64,000 nucleotides of DNA from Streptomyces sp. SLBN-31 (GCF_006715395.1 NZ_VFNC01000001.1:2480001-2544000), one strand, 5' to 3'; positions 16,362-26,959 are shown, counted from the first letter of the stretch. Numbers and translations: made by a program. The notes: a model not told the origin generated them from the sequence alone.

Positions 16362-18793
16362 GACGTCCCCGCCTTTCGGGTCTTGGTGACGTACAGCGGG
16401 ATCCTGAGCGCGGCCTCTCGTACGGCGCCTTCGATGCGCCCCTCGCGCAGCAGACGGGGGGTGTGCTCCACCGCCACGTGAAGCGAGGTCCTGGCCGGCA
16501 GGGGCACGGGCAGGGCGACGAACTCACCCCGGTCGAGCCGTCCGACGGCTTCCATGGCGGTGGCCAGGGCCTGGCCGTGGGCGGTGCCCCAGCCTTCCCG
16601 GACCGACTCCCGGTGGGCCTCGGCCATTACGTCCGGCTGTAGCAGCGGCCTGATGGCAAGGAGCTCCGACAGCTCGAAGGACAGATTCTGAAAGAGCGCG
16701 TGGGCCAGCCAGATACGCAGCCGGTCGGCGGGGCGGGGTTCCAGCCAGGGCCGGTCGTCCGCGGCCAGCGCGCGGGCGAAAAGCCGGTCGTTGGCCATCA
16801 CCGGGACGCCGAACCAGCCCACGGACGCGTGCAGGTGGGCGGCCGGTCCGCTGGGCGGCCAAAGGAGCACCTTGGTCGAACGCTCAAGCCAGTACCGCTC
16901 ACGGCGCACGGACCAGCCGGACAGGGCCTCGGCCGCCGCTGCCCACCGGCCGTCGGGGACCACCAGATCGAAGTCGCCGCCCACGTGCTCGCCAGGCCCG
17001 TCCGCCTTGATCAGGACACTCGGAATCCCGGCGGCCAGCAGCCGCTCGGTCGCCTCGCGCAGACTGCTCAGGAAGGACGCGTCGCGCTCCTCCACCTCGA
17101 CCACGGTCTCGGCCAGTTGCCGCGGATAGCACCGGGCGAGCAGGGCTTCCGTGTTGCTGTCCCGGGCGACCGCCAGCGCGCGGCGCAGCTCGTCCTCGTC
17201 CGCGACCCTGACGTCATGGCGCCACACGGCGTCGAGGAGGAGCCGAGCGCCGGCGGTATCCCCGCGGGGGCGTACGGCACCGGGGCGCGGGCCGTCCCCG
17301 CCGGGACCACGGTCGGCGCCCGCGCTCTCACGGTCCGCTCCCGCGGCCTGTGCCGATGTGCCCTGCCGGGGTGCCGAACCCTCCGACCGGCCGTGCGCGG
17401 TGGCCGTCGCCCGGTGACGAAGGAAGCGAACGGCCGCCATGATTGCGATGGCCGTCGCGGCGACCAGCCATGCCGCGGGAACCGGACGCAGTGCCACGAG
17501 CACGCAGGTGACGACGAGCGGCTCGACCAGCGGCAGCTGCGCGAACACGCCGAACCCCTGCCTGCGTACCAGCAGACGCACCAGCAGCAGCAGCGCCGCC
17601 ACAGCGCCGCAGCAGCCGCCGATCGCCAGTCCGAGTACTCCTCCGGCCCGCCAGCCGATCACCAGGCCCGCGACGAACAGCAGCACTCCGACGGCCTGAC
17701 GGGACTGGCAGGACTGGTCGTTGACGGCCTGGAAGAAAGTGGAGACGAGATTGATGCCGCCGATGGCGAACCCCGACACCGCGGTGAACATGACGAGCCT
17801 GCTCAACGTGCCGTAGTTCGCCGGGAAGATCACGTCGAGTACCCCCGGCGGTGTGGTGGCGTAGACGGCCGCGAGCGGGAAGGCGACGATGAGATACATC
17901 CGCATGGCGTTCGTGGCCAGCGGGGTTCCCATGCGGCGCCGGGACAGCGCGGGGAAGAAGGCCACGGAGACGGCGCTGGCCAGGAAGAGCGGCGCCCGGC
18001 CCATCATCACGCTCACCTGATAGCTCGCGGTGGCCGCCGCGCCGGCCGGAAGCAGCGTGACCAGGACCAGGTCGATGGTGGCCATCAGCGCCACCAGGCT
18101 CTGCACGGTGCCCATTTCGACCGCACGGCGCCACAGGTCGCGGTTGGCCCGTGCCTGGGCCCAGCGCCCGCGTCCGCGGGTCATCCGGTAGGGCCACCAG
18201 ATCAGGAGGGGGAGCGCCGCGATCCCGAACGCGGCCAGGGCGCCGGTGGCACCGAGCCCCAGCACCGACACGAGGAACAGGCCGACGACGACCTTCAGGG
18301 CCGCCTCACCGGTGAGGACGCCTGCCAGGGTGCACATCCGTTCGGTGCCCTGGAGCCAGCCACCGCTGACCCGGGTGATGTAGATCAGCAAAGTCACGAC
18401 GCCGAGCGCGGCGACAGTGGTCGCGTCGGCGAACCGTGAGGCCACCAGCGCGACCACACCGCCGGCCACCACGCCGCCGGTCACCGCGATCACGATGGAG
18501 AACCTGACGGCATCGGCGCGCTCGGTCTGCGTACGCGCGCGTGCCAGGGCCTGAGCCAGCACCCAGGGGATGGCGACGAGAGCGATGGTCGCCGCGCACA
18601 GCACCAGTCCCTGTCCCGCGGCGAAGGTCGCGAAGTCGTCCACGGCCAGCGACCGGGTCAGCAGCAGGGCGTAACCGTAGTTGAGGGCTCCGATGGTCAG
18701 CCACGCGGCGGTGACCCAGCGGGCTCCCTGCACGGCTGTGACATCGTCCGGCCGTGCGACCGTTCGGGGAGCGGAGACGCGTATGGAGGTCAT
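16358..18793 (-). CDS. Polysaccharide flippase fused to nucleotidyltransferase-like domain
   Basis: 811 residues. Residues ~20-510 hold 12-14 hydrophobic segments in the layout of MATE/Wzx-type polysaccharide exporters. A Gly/Ala/Arg-rich linker follows at ~510-575. The last ~230 residues resemble the uncharacterised nucleotidyltransferase family (PF14907 type), with VLIKADGPGEHVGGDFDLVV giving the GxxxDxD-like core and RLRIWLAHALFQNLSFEL later. The flippase would move a lipid-linked glycan outward. The appended soluble domain may modify or regulate it, which is inference. It overlaps both neighbours by 4 bases. The fusion is uncommon to my knowledge. Confidence 0.82.
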   Translation of the reverse strand: MTSIRVSAPRTVARPDDVTAVQGARWVTAAWLTIGALNYGYALLLTRSLAVDDFATFAAGQGLVLCAATIALVAIPWVLAQALARARTQTERADAVRFSIVIAVTGGVVAGGVVALVASRFADATTVAALGVVTLLIYITRVSGGWLQGTERMCTLAGVLTGEAALKVVVGLFLVSVLGLGATGALAAFGIAALPLLIWWPYRMTRGRGRWAQARANRDLWRRAVEMGTVQSLVALMATIDLVLVTLLPAGAAATASYQVSVMMGRAPLFLASAVSVAFFPALSRRRMGTPLATNAMRMYLIVAFPLAAVYATTPPGVLDVIFPANYGTLSRLVMFTAVSGFAIGGINLVSTFFQAVNDQSCQSRQAVGVLLFVAGLVIGWRAGGVLGLAIGGCCGAVAALLLLVRLLVRRQGFGVFAQLPLVEPLVVTCVLVALRPVPAAWLVAATAIAIMAAVRFLRHRATATAHGRSEGSAPRQGTSAQAAGADRESAGADRGPGGDGPRPGAVRPRGDTAGARLLLDAVWRHDVRVADEDELRRALAVARDSNTEALLARCYPRQLAETVVEVEERDASFLSSLREATERLLAAGIPSVLIKADGPGEHVGGDFDLVVPDGRWAAAAEALSGWSVRRERYWLERSTKVLLWPPSGPAAHLHASVGWFGVPVMANDRLFARALAADDRPWLEPRPADRLRIWLAHALFQNLSFELSELLAIRPLLQPDVMAEAHRESVREGWGTAHGQALATAMEAVGRLDRGEFVALPVPLPARTSLHVAVEHTPRLLREGRIEGAVREAALRIPLYVTKTRKAGTS

Positions 18794-20256
18794 GGCGTGG
18801 TGTGGTCGCTTTCGCTCTGGGTGCCGTCTGAGGTCCAGCCGGTTCCCACCAGGACGTCCCGGCGGCTGGCCAGGGTGAGTTCGCTGGGCCGTACGTTCAG
18901 GCGGCGAAGGGCTCTCGCGGCGCGGACCTCGTCGCAGCCGTGCAGGAGCACCCGGAAGGTGCCGTCGCCGCACCGGTTCCAGGCGTCGGTCAGCCGCAGG
19001 GCGTGGCGCAGGACCTGCTCCATCGCGTTACCGTCCGTCACCCGGAAGCTGCCGATGACGCAGAGATCGCTCGGCCGGCGGCGCGAGCGCCGGTGACGCC
19101 GGGTCCGCGCCATCTCCTCCAGGACCACTGCGGCAAGTCGCTCCGCGGTGCTCTCCCAGGAGAAGGTCGCGGCCCACGACCGGCACCGCTGAGCCGTCCG
19201 CTGCCGCACGTCCGCGTCGGTGAGCTCGGCCAGCGCGTCCGCGACTGCGCCGGCCAGGTCCGAGTCGGGTGGCAGAAGCCATCCGGTGCGACCGGGCTGG
19301 ACCGCGTCGCGCAGACCCGGCACATCGAAGGCGACGGCGGGAGTGCCGACCGCGTTGGCCTCGATGACGGTGAGACCCCAGCCCTCGGCGACGGACGGGA
19401 CGACGGTGAGCCATGCCCGGGAGAGCAACTCCCACTTGCGCTCGTCGCTCACCCGACCGTGGAACGCGACCGCGTCCGAGACGCCGAGCCGCTGCGCGAG
19501 GTGACGCAGACGGGGAAGTTCGCTGCCGTCTCCGGCGATGTCGAGCCGTATGCCGGGCATCTTGTGCATCAGCGCGGGCATGGCGTGGACCAGCAGGTCC
19601 AGTCGCTTCTGGGGTACGAGCCTGCTGACGACCGCGATGGCCGGCGTCCGGCTGCGCGCAACGCGGGGGGACCCGTCGGATGCGCTGAACGCACCGTCGA
19701 GCGAGCTGCCGTTGGGCACGATGTAGACCGGGTTGCGGAAGCCGAGTTCACGCCGGATCCCCTCCAGGGTGGACGGAGAGACCACGACGACCGGCCGCCC
19801 GTGGTAGACGCGACGGCTGACCTGCTTCTCCAGGAGCCTGCCGGCGACGTTCAGCGGCCGGGGCAGAAGCATGTCGAACTGGCTCTGGTGGACGTGGTGC
19901 ACGACGCACAGGTCGGCGGTCCAGCGCGGCGTGAACAACGGCGAGAAGAAGGGGATGCCGTTCTGGCAGTCGATGACGGCGTCGTAGGCGTGCCGGTGGC
20001 GCAGCAGATGGCGGGCGGCCGCCGCGTAGACGCCGTAGGTGCCGCCGCCGCGCAGAATCCGTATGCCGTCGGACACCGAGCGGGGTGCGGATCCGGGGTG
20101 GCGGGCGGTGAACACCGTGACGTGGGCGCCGGCCTCGCTGAAACGGCGGGCGGTCTCCCAGCAGAACGCCTCGGCGCCGCCGGCCTGCGGGTGGGAGGGA
20201 TCGCGCCAGTTGAGGAAGAGTATGTCGGCTCGGTCGAGTTCGTTCAGTGCAGTCAT
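18790..20256 (-). CDS. Glycosyltransferase family 4 with C-terminal extension
   Basis: 488 residues. GT-B fold with an early GGAEAFCWETARRFSEAGAH acceptor-side loop, VVSRLVPQKRLDLLVHAMP in the donor half and PSVAEGWGLTVIEANAVGTP giving the EX7E motif (E-GWGLTVI-E). The GT domain ends near residue 395; a basic linker (RTRRHRRSRRRPSD) leads to an ~85-residue extension of unknown type. The start is ATG 20256 or GTG 20265, which would overlap the upstream stop as GTGA; neither ribosome site is strong. It is likely an early cytosolic sugar transferase of the cluster. Confidence 0.85.
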   Translation of the reverse strand: MTALNELDRADILFLNWRDPSHPQAGGAEAFCWETARRFSEAGAHVTVFTARHPGSAPRSVSDGIRILRGGGTYGVYAAAARHLLRHRHAYDAVIDCQNGIPFFSPLFTPRWTADLCVVHHVHQSQFDMLLPRPLNVAGRLLEKQVSRRVYHGRPVVVVSPSTLEGIRRELGFRNPVYIVPNGSSLDGAFSASDGSPRVARSRTPAIAVVSRLVPQKRLDLLVHAMPALMHKMPGIRLDIAGDGSELPRLRHLAQRLGVSDAVAFHGRVSDERKWELLSRAWLTVVPSVAEGWGLTVIEANAVGTPAVAFDVPGLRDAVQPGRTGWLLPPDSDLAGAVADALAELTDADVRQRTAQRCRSWAATFSWESTAERLAAVVLEEMARTRRHRRSRRRPSDLCVIGSFRVTDGNAMEQVLRHALRLTDAWNRCGDGTFRVLLHGCDEVRAARALRRLNVRPSELTLASRRDVLVGTGWTSDGTQSESDHTTP

Positions 20257-20261
20257 GGCGG

Positions 20262-20984
20262 TCACCGCGCTATCGAGATCCGGATCAGGTCGGCCATGGA
20301 GCGCAACCCGTCGCGGCGGGCCGAGAACGTCGATCCCGGGACGTCGCACCAGGCGACCGGCACTTCTGTGACTCGGTGTCCGTGGCGCGCGAAGCGGGCG
20401 AGGATCTCCACGTCGAAGGCGAACCCGTCGACCTGGCAGCCATCGACGACCTCGCGGATGAGGGGGCCGTCGAAGAACTTGAAGCCGCACTGCGTGTCGG
20501 CGATGTCGGGGAGGGACATACGGGCCAGTCGCCGGAAGACCCAGCCGCCGCAGCGGCGCAGCGCGGACTGCTCGATCTCGTAGGACGCGCCCGGAGCGCG
20601 GCGGGAGGCTATGACCGCCGCGTGACCCTCCGCGAGCAGCGCCATCACGGGGTCGAGCGTCTCGATGGGGGTGGCGCAGTCGGCGTCGGCGAATCCCACG
20701 TAGCGGGCCGATGAGGTGGAGATGCCCCGGCGTACGGCGGCTCCCTTGCCGCGGTCGCTGCAGCCGATGGCGTACACCGGGACGGGCGCGTGGGCGAAAC
20801 GCTCCACGACGTCGTGCGTTCCGTCGGCGCTGTCGTTGTCCACGACCACGATCGCGGAGGCCCAGGACCGTTCGGAGAGGTGGTCGACCGTGGCCTCGAT
20901 GGTGGAGGGCAGACGGCGTTCCTCGTTGAATGCCGGGAAGATCAGCTCCAGGTCCACCGGGGGGCGGATGAGTGCGGAAGTCAT
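20262..20984 (-). CDS. GT2 family glycosyltransferase, Alg5/dolichyl-phosphate sugar synthase-like
   Basis: 240 residues. GT-A signature: LELIFPAFNEERRLPSTIEA at the start, VVVDNDSADGT, and the metal-binding DAD in GFADADCATPIETLDPVMAL. Then comes DTQCGFKFFDG, typical of the polyprenyl-phosphate glucose/mannose synthase branch. No TM segment is seen. It probably charges a polyprenyl phosphate with one sugar for the GT39-type enzyme at 12112. The ATG at 20984 begins directly before the domain; the frame runs further upstream without homology. It is the first gene of the leftward operon, with its promoter in the 20985-21522 gap. Confidence 0.88.
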   Translation of the reverse strand: MTSALIRPPVDLELIFPAFNEERRLPSTIEATVDHLSERSWASAIVVVDNDSADGTHDVVERFAHAPVPVYAIGCSDRGKGAAVRRGISTSSARYVGFADADCATPIETLDPVMALLAEGHAAVIASRRAPGASYEIEQSALRRCGGWVFRRLARMSLPDIADTQCGFKFFDGPLIREVVDGCQVDGFAFDVEILARFARHGHRVTEVPVAWCDVPGSTFSARRDGLRSMADLIRISIAR

Positions 20985-21522
20985 CGCGCGGCGCCGCCTT
21001 CCGGGGTGTGCCGCCGTTTTGCGGCGGCGGTTCCAGATTGCCCTGCCGGCCAGTCGGTTGCGCGACGCAGGGTGTGGGGAGCGGGAGTGGTCGGGTTTCG
21101 ACTCGAAGGTGCATACACGTCGAAATCCGTCTCTATGAGAAGAATACGTTGTATACGTACACACTCAGCTGAACCCGCCACTAAGTCAAGGTGGGCCGCG
21201 TCCAAGTTCGGTTGACTCGGCCGAGCGGGGAGGGGAGGGTGTACGTATATGTCGTAAATTTACGCATGGCCCGACTCTTCCCGGTGGTGGTCGTGATGCG
21301 AAAGGGGACTCCCGTCCCAGGCCGGCGACCGCACGGCACGGCACCCGTCACAACCCTGCCCCAGCAGTGTGTGCGCGTAGTGCGAGCCGACGAGTCCGGC
21401 TCCCTCGGTGCCTGCCCGGAGAGCGACCCGCCGCGGTCCGGCTGCCGGAGGCATGTTCGCTGGTGGGAGCCGCTGCTGCCGCGGCACTGCCGAGGACGCT
21501 CCGATCACGAGCGGCTCCCGTC
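20985..21522. promoter_or_regulatory. AT-rich divergent promoter region of glycan operon and GH15 gene
   Basis: 538 bases without a supported gene. Two AT-rich islands stand out from the G+C-rich surroundings. One at about 21121-21170 contains GAATACGTTGTATACGTAC. One at 21241-21265 contains GTACGTATATG and the palindrome CGTAAATTTACG. Both probably belong to promoters or operators of the leftward glycan operon (start 20984) and the rightward GH15 gene (start 21523). Exact -35/-10 pairs could not be assigned. Confidence 0.5.
21253..21264. promoter_or_regulatory. Palindrome CGTAAATTTACG, candidate operator
   Basis: A perfect 12-bp palindrome in the divergent region. A near copy (CGTACATTTACG, one mismatch) lies upstream of galE at 24523-24534. 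Being AT-rich in a very G+C-rich context makes chance recurrence less likely. Confidence 0.45.
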
Positions 21523-23337
21523 ATGAATGCGCCCATCGAGGACTACGCCCTGCTCAGCGACCTGGAGACCGCCGCCATGGTCGGCAAGGACGGGTCGATC
21601 GACTGGCTGTGCCTGCCCCGCTTCGACTCGCCGGCGTGTTTCGCCGCGCTCGTGGGCACGCGGGACAACGGCTTCTGGCGGGTGGCTCCCGTCGCCGGAC
21701 GCCGTTGCACCCGCCGGGCGTACCGGGGGGACACGCTGATCCTGGAGTCGGAGTGGAACAGTGCGGCCGGCGCCGTGCGGGTCATCGACTTCATGCCGCC
21801 GCGCACGCACTCACCATGCGTGATCCGCGTCGTGGAGGGTCTCCGGGGTTCGGTGACCATGCGCAGTGACCTGCGCGTGCGGTTCCACCAGGGCCGCGTC
21901 CTGCCGTGGGTCCGGGCCGTCGAATCGGGCACCTTCGCGGTCGCCGGACCGGACGCCGTCTGGCTGCACGCGGACGGGCCGGTGAACATGCCCGGCGACG
22001 AGCGCGACACGGTGCACGACTTCGTCGTCCCAGCGGGCCGGAGGCTGGCCCTGACGCTGGTCTGGTCGCCGTCGCACCTGACCGAGCCGCCGCCGCAGCT
22101 GTCCGTCCCGGCGGAGACCGCACTGAAGGAGACCAGTGACTTCTGGCGGCGCTGGAGCGCCCGGTGCCGCTACGAGGGGCCGTGGCGGGACGCGGTGGTG
22201 CGTTCCCTGATCACCCTCAAGGCGCTCACCTACGCGCCCACGGGCGGCGTCATCGCCGCACCCACCACCTCGCTCCCCGGCCGCGTGGGCGGGGAGCGCA
22301 ACTGGGACTACCGCTACTGCTGGCTGCGTGACTCCACCCTGACCCTGTCGTGCCTGCTGCGCAGCGGTTACCGGGAGGAATCCACGGCCTGGCTGGACTG
22401 GCTGGTGCGGGCGATCGCCGGTGACCCCGACCATCTGCAGACGGTGTACGGCGTCGAGGGCCAACGGCTCCTGACGGAGACCGAGGCGCCGTGGCTGACC
22501 GGCTATGAGGATTCCCGGCCGGTCCGCTTCGGGAACTCGGCGACGAGCCACTTCCAGTTGGACGTGTACGGCGAGGTCATGGACACGCTCTGGCTCTCGC
22601 TCCGGGCCGGAATCCCCATGCCGGCGCACCTGTGGGACCTGGTCGAGGTGCTCATGGGCCACCTCGAACGGCACTGGCGGCGGCCGGACCAGGGGCTGTG
22701 GCAGGTGCGGGGGCCGCAGAGGCAATTCGTGCACTCCAAGGTCATGGTCTGGGTGGCCGCCGACCGGGCTCTGCGCATGGGGGCGCTGCTCGGCAGAAAC
22801 GGATCCTCGGGTATGTGGCGGGCCATGCGTGACGAGGTTCGCCGCGATGTCTGCCGCAAGGGATGGGACGCGCGGCAGCGGTCCTTCGTGCAGTCCTACG
22901 GTTCGTCGGCCCTCGACGCCTCCGCACTGCTCATCCCCCGCCTCGGCTTCCTGCCCGCCACGGACGAACGGGTGCGCGGCACTGTACGCGCCATGCGGCA
23001 ACTGACCCACGGGGGATTCCTACGGCGGTACGACTCCGGCGGCGCCGCGCACGGGCCGGACGGTATCCGCGGCTCCGAGGGCGCCTTCGTGTCGTGTTCC
23101 CTGTGGTACGCCCAATGCCTCGCCGCGACCGGGCATCCGCAGCAGGCCCGCGCCGCCTTCGAACGTCTTCTCGCCGTCCGCAACGACGTCGGTCTGCTCG
23201 CCGAGCAGTGGGATCCGGACGCGGGACGTCAACTCGGCAACGCGCCGACGGCGTTCAGCCACGCAGCTGTGGTGGAGACGGCGTTCGCCCTGTCGCCGAC
23301 GCCCTCCACCGCGAGGCCTCGCGGCCCGGCGACATAG
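21523..23337 (+). CDS. Glycoside hydrolase family 15 protein (glucoamylase/trehalase-like)
   Basis: 604 residues. The N-terminal beta-sandwich domain starts EDYALLSDLETAAMVGKDGS and IDWLCLPRFDSPACFAAL, followed by the (alpha/alpha)6 catalytic domain from about residue 205. Seen are GGERNWDYRYCWLRDSTLTL, the acid-side RGSEGAFVSCSLWYAQCLA and the base-side LLAEQWDPDAGRQLGNAPTA. Related actinobacterial proteins hydrolyse trehalose or alpha-glucans; the substrate is undecided here. No signal peptide is present, so it is probably cytoplasmic. The ATG at 21523 was chosen because the family N-terminus begins there. It converges on galE and is divergent from the glycan operon. Confidence 0.9.
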   Translation: MNAPIEDYALLSDLETAAMVGKDGSIDWLCLPRFDSPACFAALVGTRDNGFWRVAPVAGRRCTRRAYRGDTLILESEWNSAAGAVRVIDFMPPRTHSPCVIRVVEGLRGSVTMRSDLRVRFHQGRVLPWVRAVESGTFAVAGPDAVWLHADGPVNMPGDERDTVHDFVVPAGRRLALTLVWSPSHLTEPPPQLSVPAETALKETSDFWRRWSARCRYEGPWRDAVVRSLITLKALTYAPTGGVIAAPTTSLPGRVGGERNWDYRYCWLRDSTLTLSCLLRSGYREESTAWLDWLVRAIAGDPDHLQTVYGVEGQRLLTETEAPWLTGYEDSRPVRFGNSATSHFQLDVYGEVMDTLWLSLRAGIPMPAHLWDLVEVLMGHLERHWRRPDQGLWQVRGPQRQFVHSKVMVWVAADRALRMGALLGRNGSSGMWRAMRDEVRRDVCRKGWDARQRSFVQSYGSSALDASALLIPRLGFLPATDERVRGTVRAMRQLTHGGFLRRYDSGGAAHGPDGIRGSEGAFVSCSLWYAQCLAATGHPQQARAAFERLLAVRNDVGLLAEQWDPDAGRQLGNAPTAFSHAAVVETAFALSPTPSTARPRGPAT

Positions 23338-23448
23338 GACCGGCGCAGTGGGGCCGGCCCCGCAGGGTCTGACAGGGCGCCTCCCCGCGACTGTGCAGAC
23401 CAGCAGCCCGGCGGCGAGTACCGGCCACGAACGGCGCGCCTGATTGGT

Positions 23449-24504
23449 TCAGCCCTTCTTCTCGGGTCGCCGAGGGTAACTCGTGTAGCCGTGGGGGTTG
23501 AGCTGCTGGAACCGCCAGGCGTCCCGGCATATGTCGTCGAGGTTCCGTGTGGCACGCCAGCCCCAGGCGTGCGCCGCGCGGCTCGCGTCGGCGATGAGTT
23601 CGGCCACGTCACCCGGGCGGCGTGGTGCGGCCTCGTACGGGACGGGGTAGCCGCACGCCCCGGAGAAGGCGGCGACGACCTCAAGGACCGAACTGCCCCT
23701 GCCCGTGCCCACGTTGAACAAATGCATGCCGGGCGCGTCGGCGAGGTGGTCGAGTGCGACGCGGTGTGCCTCGACGGTGTCCATGACATGGGTGTAGTCG
23801 CGCACCGTCGTCCCGTCGCGTGTGGGGTAGTCGGTGCCGAAAACGCGAAGCCGTTCCCGGCGGCCGATCGCCACCTGGGCCAGGGACGGGATCAGGCTCT
23901 CGGGCACGGCGCGCGGATCCTCGCCGAGCAGGCCGCTGGGATGGGCGCCTGCCGGGTTGCAGTAGCGCAGGCACAGCACCGTGTACTCGGGGCGGCGGCG
24001 GCAGACGTCGGCGAGGAGCTGCTCGCAGGCCGACTTGGACGCCGCGTACGGGCTCGTGGGCCGGACGGGAGTAGCCTCGTCGAGCGGTCCGGGGCCGGCG
24101 TCGCCGTAGACAGCGGAGGTGGAGGAGAAGATCAGTCGGTGGACCCCGTGCTCGTGCATGGTCTGCAGCAGCGCGGTCGTGCCGCCGACGTTGGTGTCGT
24201 AGTACTCGACGGGCGTCATCAGTGACCGGCTCGCGGACTTGGCGGCGGCCAGGTGCACCACCGCGTCCACGGAGTGCCGGGCGAAGACCGACGACAGAGC
24301 GGGGCGGTCGCGGATGTCCAGTTCGTAGACGGCGCCGGCGAAGCGGCCGGCGATCCGCTCCACCCGCGAGAAGACCTGCGGCGTGCTGTTCGAGTAGTCG
24401 TCGACGACGATCAACTCGTAACCGTGATCCAGCAGGTTGACGCACGTGTGACTGCCGATGAAGCCCGCCCCACCGGTGACCAGGACTGTTGACGGTGCAC
24501 TCAT
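23449..24504 (-). CDS. galE: UDP-glucose 4-epimerase
   Basis: 351 residues. Extended SDR fold with the NAD motif VTGGAGFIGSHTCVNLLDHG, catalytic YAASK (TSPYAASKSACEQLL) and the substrate region YCNPAGAHPSGLLGEDP. The length matches GalE, which interconverts UDP-glucose and UDP-galactose. No other Leloir-pathway gene is nearby, so it likely supplies UDP-galactose for glycan synthesis rather than galactose catabolism; an AT-rich motif shared with the glycan operon promoter supports that inference. It converges on the GH15 gene. Confidence 0.93.
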   Translation of the reverse strand: MSAPSTVLVTGGAGFIGSHTCVNLLDHGYELIVVDDYSNSTPQVFSRVERIAGRFAGAVYELDIRDRPALSSVFARHSVDAVVHLAAAKSASRSLMTPVEYYDTNVGGTTALLQTMHEHGVHRLIFSSTSAVYGDAGPGPLDEATPVRPTSPYAASKSACEQLLADVCRRRPEYTVLCLRYCNPAGAHPSGLLGEDPRAVPESLIPSLAQVAIGRRERLRVFGTDYPTRDGTTVRDYTHVMDTVEAHRVALDHLADAPGMHLFNVGTGRGSSVLEVVAAFSGACGYPVPYEAAPRRPGDVAELIADASRAAHAWGWRATRNLDDICRDAWRFQQLNPHGYTSYPRRPEKKG

Positions 24505-24522
24505 GGGCGCTCGACCCCTCAG

Positions 24523-24534
24523 CGTACATTTACG
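24523..24534. promoter_or_regulatory. CGTACATTTACG motif upstream of galE
   Basis: It differs at one position from the perfect palindrome at 21253-21264 and lies 19 bases upstream of the galE start. A further related half (GTATGCTTACGAC) follows at about 24537. It may overlap the galE promoter. Confidence 0.4.
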
Positions 24535-24615
24535 GCGTATGCTTACGACAGTCCTCCTGCTGTCGCCTCACGTCAAGCACGATTGGTCCCGGCACCCCGG
24601 TACCGGAGCCTGCCG

Positions 24616-25401
24616 TCAGGGCCTCACCAGCAACTGGAAGTCGAAGGCGTACCGCGACGCCCGGTAGATGTGCGTTCCGTACTCCACCGGGCGCCCCGTG
24701 TCGTCGTACGCCGTGCGCTGCATGGTCAGCACGGCCGCCCCCTCCGGTTCGTCGAGGCGGGAGGCCTCGTCGGCCGTGGCGGAGCGGGCGCCGATGGTCT
24801 GGCGGGCACTGTGCAGGGTGATGCCGGCGGTGCGCATCATGCGGTACAGGCCCGTCGCCTCCAGGCGTTCGGAGTCGAGGTCGAGGAGTGTGGCCGGCAG
24901 GTAGTTGCACAGCAGGGCCACCGGCTGGCCGTGGGTGAGGCGCAGCCGCTCCAGGACGATCACCTCGCTGCCCTCGGCGATGCCGAGCGCGGCCGCCACC
25001 TCCGGTGCGGCGGGCCGGCGCTCGTTGCTCACCACCTGGGTGGTGGGACCCTGGCCGGCCGCCTCCAGGTCGTCGTAGAGGCTGGAGAGTTCCAGCGGAC
25101 GCTTGACCTGGCTGTGCACGACCTGGGTGCCCACGCCCCGGCGGCGCACCAGCAGGCCCTTGTCGACCAGGGACTGGATGGCCTGGCGGACCGTGGGTCT
25201 GGACAGGCCCAGACGGGTCGAGAGGTCGATCTCGTTGCCCAGGAGGTTCCCCGGGGCGAGGGCCCCGTGCTCGATGGCCGCCTCCAGCTGCTGGGCGAGC
25301 TGGTAGTACAGCGGCACCGGACTGCCCCGGTCCAGGGCGAAGTCCAGGGAGTCGAGCGCGGGGGCGTTCGCGGCACGGGTCGCGCCACGGGCCTTCGCCA
25401 T
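24616..25401 (-). CDS. GntR family regulator (HutC/UTRA type), probable inositol repressor
   Basis: 261 residues. The winged-helix GntR domain lies at about residues 24-90 (VPLYYQLAQQLEAAIEHG, LSTRLGLSRPTVRQAIQSLV), then a UTRA ligand domain with VIVLERLRLTHGQPVALLCN and AAVLTMQRTAYDDTGRPVEY. GGGAGG lies just upstream of the ATG at 25401. It stands directly beside iolA in the same direction and is the only GntR in the inositol region, so it is the likely repressor acting at the inverted repeat of 31745-31810. From general knowledge, GntR proteins control inositol catabolism in Streptomyces. The effector is unknown from sequence. Confidence 0.88.
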   Translation of the reverse strand: MAKARGATRAANAPALDSLDFALDRGSPVPLYYQLAQQLEAAIEHGALAPGNLLGNEIDLSTRLGLSRPTVRQAIQSLVDKGLLVRRRGVGTQVVHSQVKRPLELSSLYDDLEAAGQGPTTQVVSNERRPAAPEVAAALGIAEGSEVIVLERLRLTHGQPVALLCNYLPATLLDLDSERLEATGLYRMMRTAGITLHSARQTIGARSATADEASRLDEPEGAAVLTMQRTAYDDTGRPVEYGTHIYRASRYAFDFQLLVRP

Positions 25402-25436
25402 GGACGTACCTCCCTCCGATAGGAGTTGACGCTCTG

Positions 25437-26930
<1,494 letters not shown>

Positions 26931-26959
26931 GGTGCGGGGGCCTTTCAGCAACGGGGGGT

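Noticed and set aside
7495..20984. Natural product (NRPS/PKS-type) cluster
   Set aside because: No carrier-protein, condensation, ketosynthase or other assembly-line domains are present; all enzymes point to glycan building.
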